A DNA stretch of 64,000 nt from Buxus sempervirens (lineage: Eukaryota > Streptophyta > Magnoliopsida > Buxales > Buxaceae), in NCBI GenBank assembly GCA_947561395.2, contig OX387187.1, positions 38,979,829-39,043,828 of the forward strand, given 5' to 3'. Below, one piece after another: positions 15,301 through 27,300 of this stretch (positions within the stretch are counted from its first letter, which is position 1; the number at the start of each line of letters is the position of its first letter). Below the pieces are notes generated by a model that was not told where the DNA came from, ran no database searches, and worked only from the letters and a program-made list of their open reading frames with translations. Position numbers and translations under genes: made by a program.

Positions 15301-18300
15301 GTTTTTCAACTTTTGGAAACTTCCTAATGCTGTAAACTTCTGAAATCCAACTCTTTTGTTCTCTCACACATCTCTTGATCTTTGGCTCTCTCTCTCTCTT
15401 TCTATTTTCTCTTCTAGGTCCGAAATATTCCGAAGAGTAGGGGGATTTTGCTGTAACTCTCTCTCTCTCTACCGTGAGCAATCAGCCCTTATAAAAGGGG
15501 GCTTCTTCCATTTTCGTGGGGCAATTTTTTCTGCTGGTGGAGGAAGAAATTTTTTTTCTTTGGCTGGTAGCAAACCCATCTCTCTGTTTCATAATCTCCC
15601 TCTCAGACTCTCTTTTCAGACGCTGTCTTCACTCTAAGCTGCTGCTCACTGTCGCCCCTCTCCATCGCACTCTCTCTCTTTGTCGCAGCAGCATGTCCTT
15701 TTAGTTGCATCTCCCTCTTGCGCGAGCTCTTTTCTCGGATAATATTCAACAAGCTTTCACTCTCTCCTTGTCTGTGTGCTCCAGATTTCTGCTGTTGCCT
15801 CCTTCCTGTAATAACTCTCTCACGCGACGCTCTCTGTGGAGTATATTTCGTGGAAGTCGAAGCCTCCCTCTTCTGTGTGTAAATTAGTAGAGCTTGTCTG
15901 TAGGTCATAACTTCAGCACAAAAAGTTTGCAGGTGAGTCCTGTAGACTCTTCATTGTTTTCCTGAAGTTAATCACAACTTGTTTGCTGTATTCATTCGTC
16001 TGAAATGGTTTTTGGGTCGGAGAGTTTAGCTATTCAATTTTTATTGTTGTGTGCTATTAATCAACCGTGTATTCCTCAGTTTACTGCGATGTTACTATAA
16101 TACTTTCTGAAACACACTAAACTCTGTTCTTTTATTTCATAATGTGACTCAATCAGTGAATAAATTCTACCTTGTTTTTTTTGCAAAATGAAAGTGATCA
16201 ATTATGTTTATAGACATTTTTTAGTTATGTGATCAGTGTTTTGTCTCCCTTATTTATCCCATATCTGCTATATGGTTTGATTGTCTCGTTCCGTTCATGC
16301 TATTACATCTGTGAATTTTCTGATTGTATTTAAAAGTAAAATCTCAAGCTTTTTAGTGCTTTGTCTCATTATAATTTTGGGGAGTTGAGGAATTTTTGAA
16401 GTTTAATACCATTTATAAGGGCTGCTGTTTAACTTTTACAGCAATTAATGGTTTAAACAAAAAGCAAAGACAATGTTTTTAATTAAATTAAATAAAACAT
16501 GAATGGTTATTTAATGTTTTTAATTACTTCCTTTTACCTTTAAATGTAAATTTCATGAGTAGCCATATTTTAGATTTTTTTAAGGGATTGGGTCTATATC
16601 ATATTAAATCACCATTTTATGTGATGAACCCTATAATCCCATATTTTTATTTTTATTTCTTTTTCTTTTCTTGTGTGTAAATATTGAGGTTTAAATTATT
16701 ATTATTATTATTATTTTAATTTATTTTATTTTATTTTTGAAAGATTGTATGTTTAGAAATTTTGGATTTAAATTTAAGAATTTTTGTTCATATGAAATTC
16801 TTGATTTTTCTTAATCTTGCCATTTGAGAAATATTCTCTTTGTACAAATTGTAACAAAATTAGAAACTTTTCTTTTTTAGTAAATTTAGAAACCTTCTTT
16901 TTTAATATTTAGAAATTTGTAAATATTAGTATTTTAGAAGTAATTCTCTTGTATAAAATCCAAAAAAATTTATAAATGTTTCCTTTTTAGGATTTGTATA
17001 TATTAGTAAATTATGAAACATTTAGAAATTTAGAAACTTTCCTTTTTTAGTAAATTTAGAAACTTTTTTTTTAATTTTAGAAATTTGTAAAGATTATCAA
17101 TTTTAGAAATATTTAGCAAACTTAGAAACTTCCTTTTTTTTAGGATTTGTAAAATTTTTCATTAAAATTTTAGGAAACTGTAAATAAATAAAAATTTTTT
17201 TAGGGTGAAATTTAGATAAGGTAACTGGTTCATGGAACCAGGGGTAGTTGGGTACCTAACACCTTCCTAACCACTTAATTGAACCCCCTAACCCAAAATC
17301 TGGTTGGACCAAATTTCAAATTCTCACTTAATTAATAATGTTGTTCATCCACACCCAAAATTGAACCATGGATGGTGGCGACTCCATTGACCCGAATCGA
17401 CCCCACGGGCCTTGTTCCTACACATAGTGCAAAAATTCCTTTGTTATATGTATATATATTGCTATCATGTATTTGGAATGAGCAATGTTTTATTTTTGTT
17501 GCAGTAAAAAATTTGGCTTCATGACTGTGTATGACACTGTGTACTTAATTGTTCTCTTTTGAAATACAGTGAACCTTTCATAATGTTTTTCCTGATTTAA
17601 AATATGGTTTCTTCAGTTACAAGGTTGAATGTAGTTCTGGGTATGTATGTTGGCCTTATATCACTAGTTGTTTTTATTTTAACTTCAATTTTGTAGAAGT
17701 ACCTTCTTGAGCAACGGGCAATTGTTGATGTTGACAGTGGGAAATTGTTGAATGAAGACAATGATCTCAGATCTGTAAGTTCAATCCAGATAGATTTTTT
17801 TTTGAAAGTGCGTATGTGTGCACACAAACACATACACACATATATATGTTTTTTTTCCTTCATTTACAATCTATTTCTTTTGAACTCATTCATTTCCATT
17901 AAAATTTTTTTATCTCCTTTTTGCTTGACAACAAGCAATGAGAGTTTGGATCTATTGATAGAATGCTTTTAAAGGTAATTTCTATTCTTGATGTGAAAAA
18001 TAGAAGAAAAATCCTAAGCGAGCAGCATACTGTACTGAATGTTGCAATTCCGTTCAGCTTTGTTTGGGTTGATTGACATAAACTAAATTGTGGTCTGTGA
18101 AGGTCCACCTGTAACTGTATCAAAATGAAGTTAGAACTGACCTTCCAAACCGTAATCAAAATTAATTCAGTGTTAGTCATATTCATAACTTGGAATCGAA
18201 ATGTTATAACATTAATTAATACTATATGGAGTGTAAATTTAAGACAAATAATCTTAAGAGTGAAGTAATGATAAAAATAAGGAATCAAAGATTTCTAAAA

Positions 18301-21300
18301 ATAATTGATTTTGTTATCTAGGACCAATTATCATAAAGAGGGATATATTGTTGAGGATTTTGCACATAGAATTAGTGGTGGATGAGTTAAGTGGGGAGTC
18401 AATTTTAGATTGTTATGCAATGGATGTGTTCTGCTTCAACCGGAAGGGAAAGTTTTACAAGATAGTTGTTAGGAATGCTATGGATTTGTGGGTCAGAATG
18501 TTGGGCAATAAGGAAGCAACATATTTATAGGATGAACAATTATTAGATAAGGATTTTTAAGTGGATATGTATAAATATTAGGAAACATAAAAGTTAGGAA
18601 TGAACTTATTTGAGAGTATCTAAATGTTCCCAAAATAGGAGACATTATGGTTATTGATTGACTAAGATGGAGAAATATGATCCATCTTGCCTATCCCAAC
18701 TAGTTGGGTGGCATATAGCATAAGATATAATATATATCGTAAATTGATCCATATAGAGATTTAATTCAGCTGGAATATGTTTGCTTTGGTTTTATGTTGT
18801 ATACATTAGAGGCCATTTTTGGTTTGGATTCTGTTGGTCAGGGCTTCAACCCAAAAATGGATAAATCTAAAGGATGAGCACTTATCCTCTGCACCCAATT
18901 AATTGTACATCCATGCAGCCATTCGTTGTGATCGGTGCATTCACATTTTAAAAAGTCAATTTAAGAGAGAGAAATGATTTTTTTAAGTGAAATGTACCAA
19001 TCACAATTGGCCGGTGCAAGGGCGCATGATAAATTGGGTGCAGATGATTTATATTCCTAAAGGACCTGGATCTATTGTATTTCATATTTTTATCATTATT
19101 TATATAATAGTAATTTTCACAAAAAAAGAAGAAGAAGATAAAAGACCATCTACATTAAAAAACGAAGGGAAACTTTTATATAGCTACTTGTGGAATGAGA
19201 AATTCAAAATGGAAAGAATTTCAGCGAAGCATCTAGTTTTGTTTTCAGTGATAGACCCAGCAGCAGATCTTAGAGGGGCAACATAATAAAAACAATCCCA
19301 ATGTCGAGTAAGAATAAATGCTTATTGTTGCTACTTATAAAAGCCTAGATTGTTATTATTGTAATTGCGTTCTTTATTTGGACCATTTTCATGTTGTTTT
19401 GTTTTAATGCTGGCTTACTCGCATATTCTTTAGGTTAATATGATACCTCCGTATTTTTGAAGTAATTGTTTTGATATGTGCAGGTCCTCCAGTATCTACT
19501 GGATGATGTCTCTGATTTCTTGGCAGTATACTTCAGTAATGAAGAAGCAGAAAAAAATTGTACAGTTGGCGAGAAAGGATGTACTAGCGTGCTTAAAGCA
19601 TTTATTGACTATATATCGACAAGGGAGAGAGAGAATTTTCGTTCTAGGAGGCGTGAGAATGAAGATTCTGTGACATTGACTACAATCCATCAGGTGCTTC
19701 CCCAAGAATAATTTTTGTGTTGTTATATTCTTATTCATTTGAAGGTTTGGAAGCATCTTTTACTCCATGTTCTTTTTACTTTGTGCAGTCAAAGGGCTTA
19801 GAATGGGACATTGTTTTCATTGTGAAGGTAAATTACTATGATGACTTACTGGATTCTGGCCGTTAATTTTTTTTCCAGTTGTCTTTTGTCATCTTTGATT
19901 TAATTCAGGTGGAAAAATAGTGGGCTGTTAGTTTTTTTTGTTGTCATATATGGTTTCCTGAAAGGGAAAAAAAGAGAGCTATAATCTTGTACGTGTTGTT
20001 GTATAGAACAGTTGTGTTATTTTAAAAGTTATTCCTAACTTGATGTAGATTGTGGTATCTGTTTTGTATTTAGTTTCTAATCATACAAAATGGAAGATCT
20101 TATGTTCAGAGTACTGTAATTATTGGTTCTGCGTTTGGTGTTACAATGTGATGAATACATTAATATGATTGCTTTGGGTTGCTGTATTAACTAATATATT
20201 TGAAACTTGGATAAGTATTTTTTCATTTTTAGGCTTCAAATCATGCATTGCACTCAATCCTAACCAACATGTCCTTGGTTTGAGTCTTTTAAGTCGTGAT
20301 GGCGTTGAGTATACCATTTGAATTTGGTGAAATGATCCTCAATATTTTTCAGTTGTTAACCTAGAGTGATTATTTCCATGTCGATTTGAGTGAGGTAATC
20401 TTGTGTGACTGGAGTCTGGAAGTTGTAATGCTCTGAATTGGAACCTTGATGACTGACGTAGGCAAATGAATCAGAGATCCCTCTGTTGCATGAATTTAAA
20501 AGTGAATTGAGTGAAAGTGGCTCTTCTGTGGAGGTAACGATTTACCTTTTAAATGTTTTTTTATCTGTTCGATGTGCCCTCTATTTTTTCTGTTTATTTA
20601 TTTTGGCTCACTTGTTTCTTTTTGAACTTCATAGGAGGAGCGGCGTCTGCTATATGTGGCAATGACTCGTGCTCGGATAAAGCTTTATATATTATATGTT
20701 ATTTTGGACTCGAATTGGCAGGTAAGATTGACTTATTAATCTGTTATACAGTTATTACTGCATTTTGCATCTTTGAGTAATGAACAAAAACCTTCCAGCT
20801 GCTTCAGCCTTCACGTTTTCTTAAAGAAATTCCAGACAATCTCAGGGAGGCCCAGGTGTGTGTTCTGTGTGGATGCGATAATTTTATGATTTCGCTGATT
20901 TATTGTTACTTATACCTTTGGGTAATGTTTGTCTCAATAAGCTTTTTTGGTTATTGCACATGCTGGCATGGTGTCTTGCTGTTTCAAATTCGATTATCTG
21001 GTAGCATATCATCTAAAGCATTTTTTTCCTGTTGCAACTCTTACTTAATGTTTGTTGCCGCACTAAGCTGCTTCCATATGTAACCTCATATTGTGAAACA
21101 ATTTTAGTTAAGCATTCTGTCAGGTGTGCTGGGATGTTATATAGGATGCCATGGAAATCCATATCAAATTTTTTCACAATTATCTCATTTACATGTTTTC
21201 TAATGCCATGTTCCTAGTTTTTGATGCAGAAAATTAGGCACAGTGGTAAATGTGGACTTAAAGATCTATTCCTGCAATGAGATGTCTCTTTAATGTCATT

Positions 21301-24300
21301 CCTAAAATCTTACCCTTTTTGTCTTGAAAGTGGTATTGGGTCTGTGATAAAAACAGCTTGATTGCCTTCTTCAGAATGGATAGATATTGGATAGCATTTT
21401 ACTTATACTTGAATAAATGGTGGGGGATGAAGGTATGTAAAGCCAAAAAAAGGCTTACGAAATAAAAGGCACCCTTTTTTATTTTGTAACACTTTTAAAG
21501 GCTTTTCAGTTCCTCTAGAGGTCTTTGTGAATCTTGTGTCTCCTTTTACTTTTTCCCCGGTGCAAGGAATACATTTTGGCGAAATTTCGCCCCTGTTGCC
21601 ACACCGAAATTTTGCTCATGTTGGTGGAAAGTGGCATTGAAACCACTTGATTTTGGTGAACTACCAGTTTCGGTTAAAAATTACGTGTCATAGGTGGAAC
21701 ATGTCACCTGTTCTGCTTATTTTGCTCACTAAATGGGAGGCATAGGAGGCATGTTCCGCCGGTTCTGCCCATGTTTAAATTGAAATATGAAAGTTTTTGA
21801 AATTTCTTCCATTTTGGTTAGTTTTTTAACGACACGGACCGAAATTACGCACATGTTGTTATAAACTAACTATTTTAACAGCGTGGGCTTTGATCTATTC
21901 TTGATTTTAATTTTTTGATGGAAATTTTTTTTTATAAGTGGTGGAAAATTATTAAAAATTTATCAACATATGAAATATTTCTCAAAAATTAGGAAATACA
22001 ATTAAAAATAATTAGCCGTTTGTATAAGATATTTCTTTGATAAAAGTGGTATGATTAAGTTAAGAACAATTATTAAATTACTAATTTAATTTAGAAAATA
22101 AAAAATTTTTAAAAAAAGATCACTAAAAATTATGAAAAAGGACATGGAAGCTTATAATGTGAGTTTACTTGTCCAAATGTAATTTGAATAGTTAAATATT
22201 TTAAATAATATTTCATTTACTAAAAATTTATGAGAAGTAAAAAAATTATTAAAATTCAAAAAAGGTACTAGAAGTTTGTGGAAGTCTCAAGTCTATTTGT
22301 TTTTTATTTTTTGCTTTTTTTTCTTACAATTTTTTCCCTTTGTTATCAATTTTTTTTTGAATTTTGAAATTTCTTAGCACGATGGCATGGAATTTATGGT
22401 AGCATGAGCAGTGTGCTGATTAAATTCCAACAGAATGTCACAACAGAACTTGAGCAAAACTGCATCGAAAACGGCATGGCAAGCCTTGCTCTGTTGGGTG
22501 ATGTTCTCTATATTTTTTCAATAAGGTGAACTGTGAAAAATACTGTATCTAGAGCATTTGTTTGGTCTATTTCAAGCTTTAATTGTAGCATCAACTGTAG
22601 AATGTGATTTTGATGAGAGTCGTATTTGATATCTTGGTCTCAATTAGTTGTTGATACTTAAAAAGTTAATTTTTAGGGGCCTCCAATATGGAGAAGAAAA
22701 ATAAGAAATTAACAATGTATAGTTGCTATATTAATTTATGGGTCATATTAGCCTTGTTAGGACTATTTCATGCACTTTTATTATTTCTTTCTCCTCCACT
22801 TTTGGTTGCATGTCAGTGTGATTAGGAGAATATAAGAAAATCATTATGGAATTACTTAGGTAGCTGGTGTGGCCAAGAAAGATCACCTTGTGGGTGGAAG
22901 GTTCTTTGTGGAGAATGATCTCTTGGGGGCCTCAGCCTTGGTATCACTCTTGCTTACCAGTGTGCGTTGTTATTATTTTTTTTAAATCACTCTCCCCCAC
23001 ACACACACGCACGCACGCACGCACACACGCATCTAAGAAAGGTAGAAAAAGATAAAACCCTTATTTTGACAATGGCTTTGGTTGTTTTTCATTACGCAAA
23101 ATTGTGTGTAGCAGATGGTCAATAAGAATAAACAAGGTTCAGATTGTGACTATTTGGGATTCACTAAACTGGCTTAAACGGACTGCTATAGTTCATGGAA
23201 ATATTTTTGACCCAATCTTATACTTGCTACCATTTTCTCCATTTCATGATGGATTGTGGACGTTGTATTTGGTTTGAGAAGGATATCTGATGAGGTTAAA
23301 TTCATTTATTATACCTAAAGATCTGTTTGAAAAAGGACGCTTTTAAACCCACTTTTAGGTTTACTAGTAAATATGCACGTGCGTTGCACGTGGAAATTTT
23401 ATTTATATTCTTATTCTGAGATGAAGTTATCCAAACAAATTATAATATCGCGCATTGTTATCTTAAATGACTAATTGAAGTGAAGTACAAATGGAAGACA
23501 ACATACCATTCTCACTTTAGTAAATAGAAACTCGAAAATACTCTATGAAATCTCTAAATAAGATTGCCAACTGTATCATAATCCATAATCATAACAAAAA
23601 AAAAAAAAAAAAGAAAAGAAAAAGAAAATGGTCTGCCTAGAAATAATCAATCATATATTGGAGAAATAACATTTCTTGTAGGAGGAATATATGTAGTCAT
23701 TCCGTGTGTTTTAGTAACATGGGCAATTTTTTAAAATTTTATTTGGCATTTGTATTGCTTGATTTATTGTCAAACATTTTTACATTTATAAAAAAACTCA
23801 ACATTGCAAATATCCTTTTCGATTTTGCTAATATGAAGGTGCCTTGAATTTTTTATTCCAAACACGTAATGCATTTCGATATTCAATAGCAGTCAGGTTC
23901 TGTTTCTTTTGGATTTTGGAATGCTATAAAATCGAAAATTTATCCTCCCCTTGTTCTTGGAAATAGTCACCATCTTCTCGCTTCATTTGTTTTGTGCAAC
24001 TTTGACGCTTTTCTTTGAAGCCATTAATAATTTGATTCTAGCAAAAAGAATTAACATTTAATTAGATGTTATGATTATATTGTATTATATATTTATATGG
24101 TATAACAAGGGAAAAAACTAACATTCTCAAGCTATCATGAACAAAAGCAGTCATATCTTATGAAATAATAATTAAAAAATATATTTATTAATAATAAATG
24201 CATTAAACTATACCTAGTTTCAAGATTCAACTATAGCTATCTATACCTATATTTTAATAATATTGATTTCGATAGTTGCCTAATATTAAAATATTAATAT

Positions 24301-27300
24301 TAATTTTAAAAAATGATTTGGTCCAATTTTCCTTCCTATTTTTAAGTATCCTATTATTCTAAAATATAGGTATCTATTATCTAAAAGTATTTTAATTTAA
24401 AAGAATTTTCACTTTTATTTAAATATTTAATTTGGAAAGTACCTTTTTTTTTGTTCTAGCCGTGAATGCTAGATAAACCTTAATTATATGATTCTTATCT
24501 AAAAGATTTCAGTTAAATAATATCAACCTAAATTAATAAAGAGTGCATAACCTACATATTAGATAAAATGTAGTTAACCTAAATTATAGTTCTAGCTACA
24601 AATATAGATAAAGCCACAAAACTTAAAACAAAGAGTACATAACCTAAATATTTAAGGATAAAATGTAGTGAATGTAGTAGATAAGGATTTTTGAGAATAA
24701 AATGTTGATACATGTTTTAAGGAATCGTAACATGTTCTCAATAGAATTTCATATTTATGCAACGTTAGGAATGTAATTAAACTAACCTGGATGATCTTCA
24801 TCACTCTATCCAATCTAAGATGTGAATGCCATGAGTCCAATCTGAGAAAATCTCATCAACAGATTCACTGTCAATCTATTTTGAAAACTATAAGGGAAAA
24901 TTATGGAAAAGGGTCACTTTTCGTCGATATTTATAAAAACATGCCACTAAGATCCCAAATCATGGAAAAGGGCCACTTTTTGTCGATATTTATAAAAATG
25001 TCTGTAGAAATTAAATTATAGGATTACTTTTCAAAAATAATTAAATTTGAGGATCATATTTTTGGGACACAAGCTCATTATACATAGGACTCAAGCTTAT
25101 TACATGGGACACAAGCTCATCTTACATGGGACACGAGCGTATTCTATGTGGGATGCGAGCGCATCATACGTGGACTTGAGTGCGGTTTGTCTATAATAAA
25201 ATGACACTATTTTTTAATTATTTTTGAGAAGTGACCCTTCAAGTTTATTATCGACAAAAAGTAGCCATTTTCTACAATTTGACATCTTAGTGGCATGTTT
25301 TTATAAATATCGGCCAAAAGTGACCCTTTTCCATAATTTCCCCAAACTATAACATGTTTGGAAGATGACAACGGTTGGTAGAGAAGAGGTACGATGGTTA
25401 ACATTCGGAGGTGGGGCGGTTACAAGGTGGTTTGAAAGGGGATATCAAGGGGAAATATGGATAACATGGGGGATTTTTTGGGAAACAAAATGTGGACAAA
25501 CATTAAGGCCCTTCGTACTTTTTATAGTAGTAAAGATAAAGATAAATTCAAAAACATCCCACATGTAGTTAAAAAAGGATTACCCTCCTTTCATAATTTT
25601 TGTTGTTGTAACATGTACTACCATTTTGTAAGGGGATACCTTATCATCAACATAAGCTAGTTCCAGCCAAAGTGGGGTTGGTTATACGAATCTTGTCTCT
25701 CCATCCCGTTTGACCAAAGATCATAATATCATATCTTCAATTAATTTAGGTTTATGTAAATCTTGTTTATTAACTCCATCCATGTCTTTTTAGGTCTTCC
25801 TCTTGATCTCTTGGGCCCTTCAATATGCTTTTTCACAAACCTTCTTGCAATTGCATCTATAGGTCTTTATTTTACATGTCCAAACCACCCTAATATACAA
25901 TTCTCAATTTTGTCCCTAATGCATGTTATGTTGAACCCCTTTTGAATATTATAATTTTTTACTTTGTCTTTTCTAGTTTTGCCACACGTCCATCCTAGTA
26001 TCCTCATTCTCGATAAGATTTATCTTCTAAACATGTTTCTTTGTCACGTAAAATTCTGTACCATACAACATTGCTGCTCTAGTTCCTGTCTTTGGAAACT
26101 TACCGTTTGGTTATGGTGGAACATGCTTGTTACATAGTACCATAGAAGCACCTCTTCACTTAAGCCAACCAGCTCTACCCCCATGTGCTACATCTTTGTC
26201 AATTTCGCCATCTTTTTGTACATTTGATTTGAGATATCTGAATTTATTGCTTAAAGGGATATCCTGATTTTCAAGTCTAATTGTTTCATTAGTTATGTCG
26301 TTATTTATATTAAAGGGCATTTCACATATCCATTCTTCGCATGACTTAATTTAAAATCCTTTGATTCTAAGGTATCTCTCCACTATTCTTACTAAACGTT
26401 ATCTTCTTCTCTAGTGTGATGCATCAAGACTCACTGCAAAAATATGCACCAAGGCACCTCAAATTAAATATGATTTGTCAACTTATGCATAACTAAAGTG
26501 AACAGATAAGGGCTAATAGCTGACACTAGGTGCAAACTGATCTTAACTGAAAACTTAGTTGTTTCACTGCCAATATTTTTTTCCCTTTTCTAAAGCTCCC
26601 TCATACATATCCTTAATTACACAATATGTTTCGTTGGCATACCCTTTTTTTTTTCTTAAAGTCTATAACAATCAGCTTGAGTCCGTTCATGAATAACATT
26701 GTTGTTTTGAAAATTAGTTTTTTTCCATTAGCACATAGATAATTCACTTCTTGTAAGAAATATGGTCATGAAATCTGCACATGATTATTTAGTGCACTAT
26801 TTAGTGAACTTATTGGTTCCTGTACAAAATCTTAATACAATGGTTTTGTTAAACAAAGTTGAAGTCCTTTGATGCTTGTGAGGCCTTTAACATTATTCAT
26901 GATGTTTATGGTGATGCTGTGGCAAATATAAAATGAAGAGTGAAGTCTAGCTTTCATGTTAACAATGAGTCATTAACTCTTTCATGTTAACAATGAGTCA
27001 TTAACTCTGTCACGAATGAGAAAGTTTTTACTAATTATGTTAGTTATTTATGCCTATTGTCTACATAAATTTGCATAGATATTTCGTGCATATGTAATCT
27101 ATTATAGGTAATGGTTTTTAATTTTTACCCTTGTGAGTATGATAGAGGGAAGAAAAATATTCACTTAGACGAGCTATAAGGATTTATACTTGAGGCTTAA
27201 ATTCCTGTTGGAGGAAAGTTTCCGCATTTGCCCTGTATCTTCTTCACTATGATTTTATATTTTATGATACATCACATTGAGAATGGCTTTTGTTTCTGTG

